The notes: generated by a model from the letters alone, not told the origin. Numbered from the stretch's first letter, positions 16,337-25,644 are shown. The stretch is DNA of 64,000 bases from Flavivirga aquimarina (GCF_030540835.1 NZ_JAUOEK010000069.1:1-64000), one strand, 5' to 3'. A program made the numbers and translations.

Positions 16337-18925
16337 TTAATAAGACTGTACAAATGTGTTTAGCCTACTTTTAAAATCCGCTTTCCAAGTCAAATAATTA
16401 GTAATGTCCTGCTGAATTATTTGTTTATTTGGTAATTGTGGAATTGTTGATGTCCCCCCATCATGTTCTGTAACTGAATATTTCCCAAATAGATCCAATA
16501 ATATATCTACATCACTTTGCTCTGTTACGATATAACCAGAAAGATTTCTTTTCTTTAAGTTAATGTTTTTAGAAAACCTTTGATAAGTCTTGTTTGATAG
16601 AATTTCTTCAACAGTTCTTTCAACTAACATTCTAAAACGTTTTCTTGCAGAATCTAATTTGATCTCACGTCCATGTGCATCAGTTATAGGTAAAGAATCA
16701 TGGTCTCTTAGAATTCTTCTGATTGAATCAATTCTTTCGTCAACATTTTTTGCGAGATATGGTATTTCATCTGTAACAATACCACTAATACCATTGTATT
16801 TATCAATACCTATAACTTGACAATCAGAATTAATAATACTTTTGTGAGTATCAATTAATAGACGAAGAAATGACAAGTCATGAGTAAGAACTATTATTTG
16901 TCTGTCTGCTGATAAGCTAACTATTTGTTCAGCAATCAAATCTCTATAATCCATATCTAAGGAGTTAACAGGATCATCAAATACAATACTGTTTTTTCTA
17001 TTATCGATAGTACATTCAGCTAGAAAATTTGATAAGGCTACAATTTTCTGTTCTCCTTCACTTAAAATAGAATTCATCCCCTCTCCAATATCAGAAAAAC
17101 CACATCTTTGAAATGTTATTCCAGATGTTGTTCTCGTTTTTGCAATTGCTACTTTACTTGCTAAATCCTGATTGAAATTCTGAAGATGATTAACAAATTC
17201 TTGGTGCTGTAGGTTTACTGCTTGGTTATCCATTAAGTCACCAATTTTTTTAGATATCTGTGTTGTATTTAATTTTGCCTTACACTGATTAATCCACTTT
17301 TTATACAGATGTTCATTATGATACTGTGCAATATTAACCTTTTGAGTATGTAAAAACTCTTTAGTTAACAACTCATTAAGTTCAACAACAAGCTTGCTTC
17401 TATTTTTTGATAGTTCTGTGTTATTTTTAATCTGCAAATCAGTATTGATAACTAAACCCTCAACATTTTTAGACAATATATTTTCAGTAACATTAATTTC
17501 AATATCACTTTGCAAGTGGCTTACTATATTTGTTTTAATTTCCTTGAATTTCTCAACAAATAGTTCATACAACTTTTCAAATTCAGGTATGTGTTTAACT
17601 AATTCTGAATAGTTTTCAAATGGAAGGATGACAGTATTATTAATACTCTCAATTTTAAGTCTAATTCCCTCTTTAACTGCATTTAATTTAATAGAAACAT
17701 CATTTAAAACAAATTCACTAAACCCCTGTAAACGTAATTTTGCTGTTTCATCCAAATCTTGTTGACATAAAACACATGTTTCAAGTGATTGATTTGAAGG
17801 AAAAACATCATTTTCATCGGTAAGCTCTTCTTTAATAGAAAAATCTTTTGCTGCATTCCAGAGCACCCTCCAGTGATCAGAACCAAATCCAGACAAGGAA
17901 TTAATATTCCCCAATTCGGAAGTAGCAGTAATGTAAGCTTTGTTTATGGTATCTAACTTAATTTTTAAATCTTTTATTATTTTTAAATTGTCTTCGTTGT
18001 AAAGACCTTCAATTAATTTAAATTGTTGAACGTAATTAATTAAACGAGTTTTTAATTCTGTTAAGTTCTTGATTTTTTCCTGAGGATCTTGAGTTTTTAA
18101 CAATGCAGTTAACTCTTCCTTACGCTGTTTGTTTGTATCACTAAATTGTATGTATGTATCAACTTGTTCTTTTGTTTTAGTCTCTATACTTTGATACCAA
18201 ACTCCTGAAATTGTAGTTCTTAAATTTTCATTCAATATTGGTTTTTGTGTATTGTATGCTCTAACATCATTATCTAAATTAAGTGATATCTGATTTAAAA
18301 CACCAATAAGTTTTTCTAATACATCAATACCAGTCGGTTTATACTCCGTAGGGTTTTCATTATTTACATAAATATCTCCGCAATTAGAATCAAAAACAAA
18401 AATAGAGTTTAAGGTAGGATGAGAAGGTGTGTTTTCATTCCATGTAAAATTATGATTTACTCCGTTTTCTTCAATTACAAACTCAACCTTTTGTTGTGTA
18501 TTACTTCCTGAAAAAACGTTCTTTTTTAAATCAATACTTTTATCTCTACTCCAACACATTTTTTTTAAAATTCTGGAGTAACTAGATTTACCCGAACCAT
18601 TATTTCCATAAACAACAATTAAACCTGTATTTGAAAATTCAAGATTTGCTTGGTTATAAAGTGCGCAAATATTTTCTGGATTTTTAATACTAATTAATTT
18701 GGGATAGTTAAAGCCTGAACTTACAGATGTTGGTAAATGCGAACTATCTAATGGAACTGAATTAATTAAAATACTACCGTCTCCTTCCTCTTTTTTTAGT
18801 AATTGTACAAGTTCATCAATATCAACTGATGTTAAATTTTGAGATGTAATTATTCTTCTTAAAGCATCTTTTGTGAAATCACTTTTAGAAGCCGACCATT
18901 GTAATATTTCCTGATATATTGTCAT
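16337..18925 (-). CDS. Rad50/RloC-like zinc-hook AAA ATPase
   Basis: The 862-residue protein is an ABC-type ATPase with Walker A GNNGSGKS (107-114), a helical arm region, a CxxC pair in ETCVLCQQD (about residues 385-388) that resembles the zinc hook of Rad50 and RloC, then signature LSEGEQKIVALS (about 627), Walker B SIVFDDPVNSLD (about 650) and the switch histidine in VLTHDLS. The N-terminal 100 residues begin with a small tryptophan-containing helical domain (EILQW...ALRRII) seen in this ATPase group. I see no clear ACNase triad in the C-terminal part, so it is probably a sensor that acts with the adjacent HNH protein. Confidence 0.78.
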   Translation of the reverse strand: MTIYQEILQWSASKSDFTKDALRRIITSQNLTSVDIDELVQLLKKEEGDGSILINSVPLDSSHLPTSVSSGFNYPKLISIKNPENICALYNQANLEFSNTGLIVVYGNNGSGKSSYSRILKKMCWSRDKSIDLKKNVFSGSNTQQKVEFVIEENGVNHNFTWNENTPSHPTLNSIFVFDSNCGDIYVNNENPTEYKPTGIDVLEKLIGVLNQISLNLDNDVRAYNTQKPILNENLRTTISGVWYQSIETKTKEQVDTYIQFSDTNKQRKEELTALLKTQDPQEKIKNLTELKTRLINYVQQFKLIEGLYNEDNLKIIKDLKIKLDTINKAYITATSELGNINSLSGFGSDHWRVLWNAAKDFSIKEELTDENDVFPSNQSLETCVLCQQDLDETAKLRLQGFSEFVLNDVSIKLNAVKEGIRLKIESINNTVILPFENYSELVKHIPEFEKLYELFVEKFKEIKTNIVSHLQSDIEINVTENILSKNVEGLVINTDLQIKNNTELSKNRSKLVVELNELLTKEFLHTQKVNIAQYHNEHLYKKWINQCKAKLNTTQISKKIGDLMDNQAVNLQHQEFVNHLQNFNQDLASKVAIAKTRTTSGITFQRCGFSDIGEGMNSILSEGEQKIVALSNFLAECTIDNRKNSIVFDDPVNSLDMDYRDLIAEQIVSLSADRQIIVLTHDLSFLRLLIDTHKSIINSDCQVIGIDKYNGISGIVTDEIPYLAKNVDERIDSIRRILRDHDSLPITDAHGREIKLDSARKRFRMLVERTVEEILSNKTYQRFSKNINLKKRNLSGYIVTEQSDVDILLDLFGKYSVTEHDGGTSTIPQLPNKQIIQQDITNYLTWKADFKSRLNTFVQSY

Positions 18926-19131
18926 AAGTTTAACTTATTATTTCTTTCTCATTCTCAATTTTCTAATATTCCTTAGCTCTCCATATTTTGAGTTATGAGC
19001 TTGTCATAATTCTATTTTACCAAAAATAGCCGATTTGTCAGATGACCTTAAAAAGACCTCTGGTATTTTCAACTATTATTTTAATAATGCTATGGGAGAA
19101 TAATTGCTGCTAAAAGTAGGAAATAAAAAAA

Positions 19132-19155
19132 CTCTGACAAATACGCCAGAGTTAA
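19132..19155 (-). terminator. Terminator of the sorting-tail repeat protein gene
   Basis: AACTCTG (19132-19138) pairs with CAGAGTT (19149-19155); read on the minus strand it is followed by a run of T. It lies 24 nt past the stop of the gene at 19179-20849. The rest of 18926-19131 shows no gene. Confidence 0.65.
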
Positions 19156-19178
19156 AAAAATGATTAACAGCTTTTTAG

Positions 19179-20849
19179 TTATTCTTTAATAAACTTTATC
19201 GTTTGTGTTTTATTCTTTGGATCTGTTAACTTTAAAAGATAGATACCATTAGATAAACTGCTTATATCTATTTTATTTTTCTTAAAATGGGATAAAACTT
19301 TTTGACCTTGGATAGTGTAGATTTCAATCTTTTCTACCGTAGCAAATCCTTCAATAGTTATATTGTTTTTCGCAGGGTTTGGGTAAACTTGATAATGGTT
19401 TTTTGCTACATCATTTATTGATAAACTGCCACAATTTAAATTTTGCATTTCTGAATATGTAGGATTATGAGCATTATTCTCAACAAAATATTCATTACTC
19501 ACTATTTGTCCAGTAGTAATAAGATGTTTTAAAGCACAAAGATCATTTAAATTAGGGTTATCAAAATAAACATTACTACCGTATGTTGCTCTTCCAATTT
19601 CTAAATTCCCGTTTATTGTGCTTATATTTTCTAAACCATTAAGCGTTGTTAAAACGTCATTAGCCTCAATGGTCAAGTTTTCTCCTATGTAATTAAGGTT
19701 CGTTAAACTACTAATAGAAGCAAGTAATTTGTTCCCTTCTAAATGTCCTCCTGTATTTGTTATAACATGTCCAATATGCATATACCTCCCAACACTCGTA
19801 AGATTCTCTAAGCCAACTAAAGACGTTAAATTATAGTTGCTAAGTATATTCAATCCCCCTCCAACTGATGTAATATTGTTTAAGCCATCTAATGAAGTGA
19901 GCGAATTATTTGCATTGATTATTAAATGTTCATCTATAGATGTTATTCCTATTAGTTTACTAAGAGAAGAAAGAAGGTTATTACCAAGTATTTCTATAGT
20001 CCTTACCGCTGTAAGAGAATCAAAGCCGTCCAATGAAGTTAACATAGGGTTACTACTAATTTCTAATCTATCATTTGTTCCTAATTTTCCTTCCACAGAA
20101 GTTAAAGCGTTTAATCCAATTAATGAACTAAGTGAATTGTTTCCAGTTATAAGAAGAGAACCGACTATATTCGTGAGGTTATTCAGTCCTGTCATGTCGG
20201 TTAAAGAATCATTGCCAATTATTTGCAACCATCCATTTATAGTTATTAGACTATTTAAACCAGTCATATCAGTCAAAGAATCGTTATTCCAAAAAGACAT
20301 CCCGCCTCCAAAAAAGCCAACCCCATTAACTAAGGAAATATTATTCAATCCACTAAGCGAGTTAAGGTTTTCATTATCAGAGATATCTAAGTTACCATTC
20401 AAGGAAGTGATACCCTCTAATCCTATTAAACTAGTAATTGAGTTATTGTTTACAATATGCAAATTACCTTCTATTGAGGTGAGATTACTTAAGGAACTGA
20501 TAGAATTAAGACTTTCATTATTAGAAATATTTAAACCAATTCCGTTACCCAAAGTATCAATGTTTTCTCCAACAATAGAACTAAGGTTATTTAATCCATC
20601 TAAAGAAGAAAGGCTACTATTGTTATTAATAGATAATCCTTCTCCAACAGATTCAAGTTCACTAAGCCCGCTTAGGCTAGTTATTCCTCCTAATGAAGAT
20701 TCTTCAATGGTTAAAGTTCCAGTAACTTCTGTATAGTTAAAAGCATCGATTTCGGCTTGACTGATAAGAGTTAAATCCCCTGTAAATACTTGAGCAAATG
20801 TTTGAAAAGAAATTGCTAAAGCAATTATAAGTAATACGTTTTTTTTCAT
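19179..20849 (-). CDS. Secreted leucine-rich (receptor-L-like) repeat protein with T9SS sorting domain
   Basis: The 556-residue protein starts with a Sec signal (MKKNVLLIIALAISFQTFAQ). From about residue 30 to 450 it consists of roughly 23-residue repeats of the form L-x-S-L-x-G-L-x-x-L-T-S-I-x-G-x-L-x-I, which should build a beta-solenoid like receptor L domains. The last 80 residues are a type A sorting domain for the type IX secretion system (YPNPAKNNITIEG ... IYTIQGQ ... GIYLLKL). The protein should be exported and attached to the cell surface, likely for adhesion or recognition. It is controlled by a promoter overlapping a 22-bp palindrome next to an XRE regulator. Confidence 0.88.
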   Translation of the reverse strand: MKKNVLLIIALAISFQTFAQVFTGDLTLISQAEIDAFNYTEVTGTLTIEESSLGGITSLSGLSELESVGEGLSINNNSSLSSLDGLNNLSSIVGENIDTLGNGIGLNISNNESLNSISSLSNLTSIEGNLHIVNNNSITSLIGLEGITSLNGNLDISDNENLNSLSGLNNISLVNGVGFFGGGMSFWNNDSLTDMTGLNSLITINGWLQIIGNDSLTDMTGLNNLTNIVGSLLITGNNSLSSLIGLNALTSVEGKLGTNDRLEISSNPMLTSLDGFDSLTAVRTIEILGNNLLSSLSKLIGITSIDEHLIINANNSLTSLDGLNNITSVGGGLNILSNYNLTSLVGLENLTSVGRYMHIGHVITNTGGHLEGNKLLASISSLTNLNYIGENLTIEANDVLTTLNGLENISTINGNLEIGRATYGSNVYFDNPNLNDLCALKHLITTGQIVSNEYFVENNAHNPTYSEMQNLNCGSLSINDVAKNHYQVYPNPAKNNITIEGFATVEKIEIYTIQGQKVLSHFKKNKIDISSLSNGIYLLKLTDPKNKTQTIKFIKE

Positions 20850-20909
20850 TGTTTTTAGTTTTAGTTCCCTTTAGCTTACAAAGGCGTTCATTTTGAGTTA
20901 TTTGTGGCT

Positions 20910-20946
20910 CAAATATAGATTTAATTTTCAAAACACGACAAAATTG
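20910..20946 (-). promoter_or_regulatory. Promoter of the surface repeat protein
   Basis: On the minus strand TTG (complement of 20939-20941) is followed by 21 nt and TATATTTG (complement of 20910-20917), matching the Bacteroidota -33/-7 pattern. Predicted start of transcription is near 20903, leaving a leader of about 54 nt. The -33 element lies inside the palindrome at 20932-20953. Confidence 0.6.
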
Positions 20947-20953
20947 TCGTGTT
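20932..20953. promoter_or_regulatory. 22-bp palindromic operator candidate
   Basis: AACACGACAA and TTGTCGTGTT form perfect 10-bp arms around a 2-bp centre. The site sits between the divergent repeat-protein gene and the XRE regulator at 21001, covering the -33 box of the former. A dimeric helix-turn-helix protein bound here would block that promoter and could also act on its own gene. Confidence 0.65.
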
Positions 20954-21000
20954 CTTTATTATGATTTACGACTATTTTCATTCATTGAAGGACGAATGAC

Positions 21001-21234
21001 ATGAAAGATTCGAAAGAATTAGAATTAATCAGCAAAATAGGAGTAGGTATAAAGACCTTACGTAAAGAGTTATCTATAACGCAACTTGACCTTGCTATTG
21101 CATCTGGATTGGATGTTCGTCAAATACAACGTATGGAGGCGGGCAGGACTTCCCCGACCTTGAAAACACTTATCAAACTAGCTAATAGTTTTGAAATGAA
21201 TATTTTTGAGTTTTTTGAACATATAAAGAAGTAA
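21001..21234 (+). CDS. XRE-family helix-turn-helix regulator (77 aa)
   Basis: The protein is a single helix-turn-helix domain of the Cro/C1 type: IKTLRKELSITQLDLAIASG forms the first helices and LDVRQIQRMEAGRTSPTLKT the recognition helix and following turn. It has no ligand or dimerisation domain beyond that fold. It is transcribed divergently from the surface repeat protein across the 22-bp palindrome, which is its most likely operator. The downstream 21235-21457 shows no gene. Confidence 0.88.
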   Translation: MKDSKELELISKIGVGIKTLRKELSITQLDLAIASGLDVRQIQRMEAGRTSPTLKTLIKLANSFEMNIFEFFEHIKK

Positions 21235-21457
21235 AACATATGTTTAATAAGCTTCTAAAATTTTTTAGACCCTCTTAAAGAAAAGGTTTCTCAATAAAAT
21301 TCTTAATCCATTTTTAAAACCCTTTCTTGCTCCATAAATTCAAGAGCAAACTGATAACACATATCATTTGTATATCCAATTTTTGCCTTAGAGGAGTTAT
21401 TAACCATCTTTACATATCTTTCATTTTTAGTTTTTTATGAACCATTATGCAAAGAAA

Positions 21458-22957
21458 CTATTCTATCTTTTTTATTTTTATAGTTTGGGTGTTTTTTGTA
21501 CCAAAAAGTACAATTTGATTGATCATAATAGCATTGTTAGGTCTTATATTGGATGGTAGTGTTGTATTCACTAAATGTAAAATATCTTCTTTTGAGATTA
21601 AACCTAAAGGAATTCGTGAGCCAATTTTCAACACCAAACCTAATAAATTTACAATGGTGTCTGTTGCGTTAATTATTTTAGATGGAAGATGGTTTTTTGG
21701 TGGTTGTGCACTCAAATTATCGTTATCAATTTTAATTAAACGCCACATAGCCTGTTCGCTTTTTTGAAGCTGATTTTCAAATTTTTCATACGAAATATCC
21801 TCATCTGAAAAATAAAAAAAGTTAATATATTGATTGGTTTTACTTACAAATTCAACTCCCAAATTGAATCCTGCGTTTTTGGTAAAATAATCAACAAATG
21901 TATTGCATAGTTCAATAACTAAACTTTGGTTATCATCACTTATCTCAATTGATTTTAAGGGAGTTTGATTATAATACTTAATGCATCCAATACCAATAAC
22001 TACTTTCGCATTTTTTTTCTTTGTCGCACTAATCAATCTTTTTCTAGTTAACAGATTAAATTTTGTAAAATCGGTGTTTTCAAAAAATAACTTACCGTCA
22101 ATTTCTTCTCCTACAAAACTAACATTTTGCACTTTATTGAACATTTTATTATCAGAGATTCCTCTAAATTCTAGTGTTCCTTTTTCTTTAATATTTATTT
22201 GGCTAAAAGTAACAGATGATACAATTGGCAAAGGTTCATCATAATTAAATTGTGTGTTATGAAAAACAAGTTCTTTATATATAATTATATTTTTAAAATC
22301 CACTACAGAATTAAATTCAGATAGTTCAAACGTAGTAAAATCTTTAAATTCAATATTTTTAAAGATTATTGCATCATGAATAGATTTATCCATATTTGTT
22401 ATGATATTCTGAAAAAAACAATTTGAATGAAAAAGGGAATTTAATATCGAAAAACCACCATCAAAATGAGTGTTTAACATAAAGAAACCATTAAAAAAAT
22501 CACAATCACTTATAAATAATTTTAATTTAAAAGCAGCATTATCAAACATAATACCTTTAATTGATAAATCAGAAAAAGTAACAGGTTTATCAAAAATAGC
22601 TGAATTAAAATCTAGGTTTTTAAATCTTGAAGATTTAAAAGTTAGGTTTACATTAAATTTCGAATTATTAAATTTTATGTCTTTTTTAAACTCCCTGTCA
22701 CTAAATATCTTATCAATGCTTGTTGTGAAAATAATATCTTCAAGGAAAATATTTTTTTGCGTAGAGTCTTCTTCAAAATAACAGATTAATTTTTCTAAAT
22801 GAAAAATGAAATTATTTTCATTTTTCCATGCTTCATTTTTACTATGAAAAATACAAAGCCCTTCATTATCAATGAGAATTTTATCAACTAAATAATCTGT
22901 TTTTGAAAAACAGCAAACTATCTGTTTCCCTTCAATCTCTTTTTTAAATACACACAT
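21458..22957 (-). CDS. Pentapeptide-like repeat protein A of a duplicated cassette
   Basis: The 499-residue protein has an N-terminal segment with CIFHS...W near residues 34-43. A central solenoid-like region (about 90-300) is built of phenylalanine-rich units such as FNNSKFNVNLTFKSSRFKN, reminiscent of pentapeptide repeats. A C-terminal domain (about 325-420) has GCIKYYNQTP, NAGFNLGVEFV and YFSDEDISYEKF. Protein B at 24073-25644 shares all three parts in the same order. I know no function for this family. It follows its small partner (23000-23533) by 42 nt. No signal peptide or clear membrane helix was found, apart from a hydrophobic stretch near residue 440-460. Confidence 0.7.
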   Translation of the reverse strand: MCVFKKEIEGKQIVCCFSKTDYLVDKILIDNEGLCIFHSKNEAWKNENNFIFHLEKLICYFEEDSTQKNIFLEDIIFTTSIDKIFSDREFKKDIKFNNSKFNVNLTFKSSRFKNLDFNSAIFDKPVTFSDLSIKGIMFDNAAFKLKLFISDCDFFNGFFMLNTHFDGGFSILNSLFHSNCFFQNIITNMDKSIHDAIIFKNIEFKDFTTFELSEFNSVVDFKNIIIYKELVFHNTQFNYDEPLPIVSSVTFSQINIKEKGTLEFRGISDNKMFNKVQNVSFVGEEIDGKLFFENTDFTKFNLLTRKRLISATKKKNAKVVIGIGCIKYYNQTPLKSIEISDDNQSLVIELCNTFVDYFTKNAGFNLGVEFVSKTNQYINFFYFSDEDISYEKFENQLQKSEQAMWRLIKIDNDNLSAQPPKNHLPSKIINATDTIVNLLGLVLKIGSRIPLGLISKEDILHLVNTTLPSNIRPNNAIMINQIVLFGTKNTQTIKIKKIE

Positions 22958-22999
22958 TTTATCTTAATAATTAGTTTTGAGTAATGCTAATTAAAAATA

Positions 23000-23533
23000 T
23001 TACTTCTTAGTTTTGTCATTGTCTTCGCCCACTTCTTGTCTATTACCAAACCCTAAAAAATTTAATTGACTTATTTTTCCTTTGAGTTTTTTGATTTTAG
23101 AAGAATTAAATATACTTAACACATTGATTTGTTTGATATCAAACAAATCAATGTGTAATGCGTTCTTTTCAAATTTTGGTATTTTCTTCGGTGGTTCTTT
23201 TATATTGATCTCATCATATTCAGCAAAAGGAACATTATTTAGGTAATTTTTATTTGTTGGCTTATTCTTTCTGAATTGTTTTAAGGATTGAAAGTTTAGA
23301 TACTCCAATAACCCTTCAATGGTATCTTCATTTGGATTAGTATATTTTTTTCCTTTACCAAAAAAATAACGATGATAATCTACCAAGCTTCTTGATGACA
23401 AAGTAATTTTAAATCTGTTACTTTTTATTATTTTTTCAGCAAGTTCTGTTTTAGATGCAACATTTTCATGTTCCCGTTCCCCTTCTATAAAAACCAAGCC
23501 TATAACCTCTCTTAATTCTTCCTCTTTAATCAT
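23000..23533 (-). CDS. Small adaptor-like protein A (177 aa)
   Basis: The first 90 residues follow a pattern also seen in the 129-residue partner of the second cassette: SRSLVDYHRYFFG, then a P-x-E-D-T-I-E-G-L-L-E-Y-L-NF segment and F..N. I recall this short helical domain at the N-terminus of many Bacteroidota proteins of unknown role. The C-terminal half is basic and disordered-looking. The ATG leads the operon and the gene precedes pentapeptide-like protein A, so an adaptor or regulator of that protein is a fair inference. Confidence 0.65.
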   Translation of the reverse strand: MIKEEELREVIGLVFIEGEREHENVASKTELAEKIIKSNRFKITLSSRSLVDYHRYFFGKGKKYTNPNEDTIEGLLEYLNFQSLKQFRKNKPTNKNYLNNVPFAEYDEINIKEPPKKIPKFEKNALHIDLFDIKQINVLSIFNSSKIKKLKGKISQLNFLGFGNRQEVGEDNDKTKK

Positions 23534-23690
23534 TGATTTTTATACATTTTATTGTTTCCATAGAAATACCATGGAAATACCTTTTTCTGCTAGCTTAAAC
23601 TGTATATATATCCTTCATATTTCCTTGTTATAAACAATGGAAATTTAAACTTCTCACTTAGCTTTTTAAGGATCTTTGACTTGTATTTCA

Positions 23691-23742
23691 TCGTGAGATA
23701 CCTTGTACAAGGACTCGTATTTAATAGTCCAAATGGTCACGA
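23691..23742 (+). promoter_or_regulatory. Three-stem structured element before mini-lipoprotein 1
   Basis: TCGTGA (23691-23696) pairs with TCACGA (23737-23742). Enclosed are the palindrome CCTTGTACAAGG (23701-23712) and the pair GGACT/AGTCC (23711-23715 with 23726-23730); these two share bases, so they are partly alternative. As RNA this could fold into a branched leader of the gene at 23782. It could equally be a DNA-binding site. Confidence 0.4.
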
Positions 23743-23781
23743 GCCAAACAATCTAGATTAGGGCATTTTAATTATTTTATT

Positions 23782-23940
23782 ATGATTAAAAGTTCGGTTT
23801 TATTCACCCTAATATGTTTGTTAACACTAGGGATGGTAGCAACTTCTTGCTCAACTGAAGACAATTTAACCGAGACTCCTACCTATACAACAGGAGGAGA
23901 ACTCGACGATCCAGTTGAACCAGACAGAGATGATGATTAA
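23782..23940 (+). CDS. Mini-lipoprotein 1 (52 aa)
   Basis: A short protein with a lipoprotein signal (lipobox ending in TSC at residue 23) and a mature part of only about 30 residues, acidic: STEDNLTETPTYTTGGELDD then PVEPDRDDD. The second copy at 26380-26523 matches it almost residue for residue from the cysteine on, while the signal peptides differ. That pattern points to selection on the mature peptide. Function unknown; a membrane-anchored peptide signal or small surface antigen is possible. A terminator follows at 23967. Confidence 0.75.
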   Translation: MIKSSVLFTLICLLTLGMVATSCSTEDNLTETPTYTTGGELDDPVEPDRDDD

Positions 23941-23966
23941 TATCAAAATCTACGGTTAATTTTATG

Positions 23967-23993
23967 AACCCTTGCATTTAGCAAGGGTTTTTA
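23967..23993 (+). terminator. Terminator after mini-lipoprotein 1
   Basis: AACCCTTGC (23967-23975) pairs with GCAAGGGTT (23981-23989) and is followed by T residues. The same hairpin is present after mini-lipoprotein 2. Confidence 0.8.
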
Positions 23994-24034
23994 ATTGGCT
24001 TAAATATAATAATTTAAAACCACAAATGAAGAAT

Positions 24035-24076
24035 ATGATTACGTTTAAAGAAAGAAAATACAGGTGTTTTGTTTAA
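24035..24076 (+). pseudogene. Truncated start of a TPR-regulator gene copy
   Basis: ATG ATT ACG... encodes 13 residues (MITFKERKYRCFV) and a stop. It matches the start of the TPR regulator at 26617 (MITCKERKNCF) and the DNA around it is also alike. The frame ends at the convergent stop of pentapeptide-like protein B. This looks like the remnant of a second TPR regulator lost after duplication. Confidence 0.55.
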
Positions 24077-25644
24077 AATTTGTCCTTTCTTCTATTTATA
24101 TTATTCTCTATGTAAATAGCTTTTTCTCCATTTTGATTTATTTGGTGAATATTAATAAGGTTAAGCTTTTTCTCCTCTATTATATTTTGTAAAAACCCTA
24201 TATCTAATTGAGAAAGAGTCCTATGAAACTCATCGGAGATTAGATTTCTATTAGGACTAATAGAGTTAATTAAAGAGTTCGTGTTTTCTTCATTCCATTG
24301 ACCTGTGGTAATCAAAAAAGAAACTTTAAGCGATATTGAAAACCACGAAATTATGCCCATGACTGCAGTAGTAAAATAGTTTTGATTTTGACCGTTGGTT
24401 AGATATTTCTTGAAATCAATAAAACCCTTTAATAATCTTTTACTGGTTGCTTCAAGTAGGTCAATGAATTCTTCTTGTGAAATATTCTCATCGGAAAAAT
24501 AAAGTAATGTAATACTCTTTTTATCTCTTTCAACAATTTCAACTCCTAAATTATATCCCGTATTACTTATGAAAAAATTCGAATAGACCATAGTAATTTC
24601 ATCTATCAATGATTGGTTACCTGTATCAATCAAAATTTTTCTTGGTACTGTTTGCAAACGATATTTAATACATCCTCTTTCAATAATAACTTTACCTGTT
24701 GATTGTAGCCGAAATATTTCCCGCCTGTCCTCCTCATCTATATTTGATAAGTTTGAATTTTGAAATGTTATTTTCCCCTCTATGTTCTCAAGGTTTAATG
24801 GAAATCGCGTATAACTATGGAAAATTCTATTTTCATCTTGTCCTGAGAATAGCAATGTTTTTTTTACACTAATATTAGTAAATAGAATTTGTTGTTCCGC
24901 TTGAATTTTGTTGTTACTAAATATAGTTTCTCCATTAAAAGTAGAGTCGCAAAAATTAACTAATGATGAGAAAATTTCAAGATTACCAAATATTGTATAA
25001 TCATTAAAAGTTCCTGTAATTTCAAAAAGCCCATCTTTGGTAAATTGACTATCGAGAAACAGAAAAGATTCAGCAAAGTGACAGTCTTGAATTGATAGAG
25101 ATCCCTGTATTTTTGTATGACAAAAATCTACAGAGGAATTAAATGTGCAATTTTTAATCCCAAATGTTCCAGGAGTTTCGCAGTAAAAATCAATATGAGA
25201 AAATATTGCATCTGCATTGACTGAAGAGTTTTCTATAAAAAAATCAGATCTAAAATTACAGTATTCAAGATTCAATTTATGATCGATTTTTTTATCAGAT
25301 ATTCTTACCTGATCTAAAAAAGTAGCACCATGTAAATTACAAGGGAGGAGTTTATGTAAATAATCAATAATTGGTTTTCCTTCTTTCTTTGCAATGAAGT
25401 GCACACCGCTTAAGTTGGCTTCTATTCCAAGTTCTTCGTATGTCGCATAAAGAATAAAAAGGTTCTCATAAAAATTATGTTTTCTTTTCCATTTAATATG
25501 ATTACTATGAAACAAGCATCTCCCTTCTTCGTCTAAAACTGTTAAATCTTTTGAGGTATGGGTTTTGATTAACTTATAGTAATCGCAAAACTGAATGTTT
25601 TCGTTAAGTGAATACGATTGAATTGGAAACGAATAATTACACAT
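24073..25644 (-). CDS. Pentapeptide-like repeat protein B of a duplicated cassette
   Basis: The 523-residue relative of protein A has CLFHS...W near residues 43-52, a central solenoid of short F/I/L-rich units (about 100-300) and the shared domain with GCIKYRLQT, NTGYNLGVEIV and YFSDENISQEEF (about 330-405). A hydrophobic segment lies near 425-450. Its last 20 residues contain INQNGEKAIYIENN. Almost the same motif ends the small partner protein (INQNGDKSIYLENN). Stop and start of partner and this gene overlap as TAATG, so the two are made together. No known function; I infer an effector with a partner-binding tail. Confidence 0.7.
   Translation of the reverse strand: MCNYSFPIQSYSLNENIQFCDYYKLIKTHTSKDLTVLDEEGRCLFHSNHIKWKRKHNFYENLFILYATYEELGIEANLSGVHFIAKKEGKPIIDYLHKLLPCNLHGATFLDQVRISDKKIDHKLNLEYCNFRSDFFIENSSVNADAIFSHIDFYCETPGTFGIKNCTFNSSVDFCHTKIQGSLSIQDCHFAESFLFLDSQFTKDGLFEITGTFNDYTIFGNLEIFSSLVNFCDSTFNGETIFSNNKIQAEQQILFTNISVKKTLLFSGQDENRIFHSYTRFPLNLENIEGKITFQNSNLSNIDEEDRREIFRLQSTGKVIIERGCIKYRLQTVPRKILIDTGNQSLIDEITMVYSNFFISNTGYNLGVEIVERDKKSITLLYFSDENISQEEFIDLLEATSKRLLKGFIDFKKYLTNGQNQNYFTTAVMGIISWFSISLKVSFLITTGQWNEENTNSLINSISPNRNLISDEFHRTLSQLDIGFLQNIIEEKKLNLINIHQINQNGEKAIYIENNINRRKDKF

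Noticed and set aside
19837-20736. Long open frame (299 codons) on the plus strand
   Set aside because: It is the mirror of the regular repeats of the surface protein on the minus strand; the encoded sequence has no start signal, domain or codon logic of its own.
19400-20750. Regular short repeats that might suggest a CRISPR or DNA repeat array
   Set aside because: The period comes from about 23-residue protein repeats with varying codons, not from identical DNA repeats with spacers.
20737-20931. Short minus-strand frame overlapping the signal peptide of the repeat protein
   Set aside because: Out of frame with a well supported signal peptide and without domain or ribosome site.
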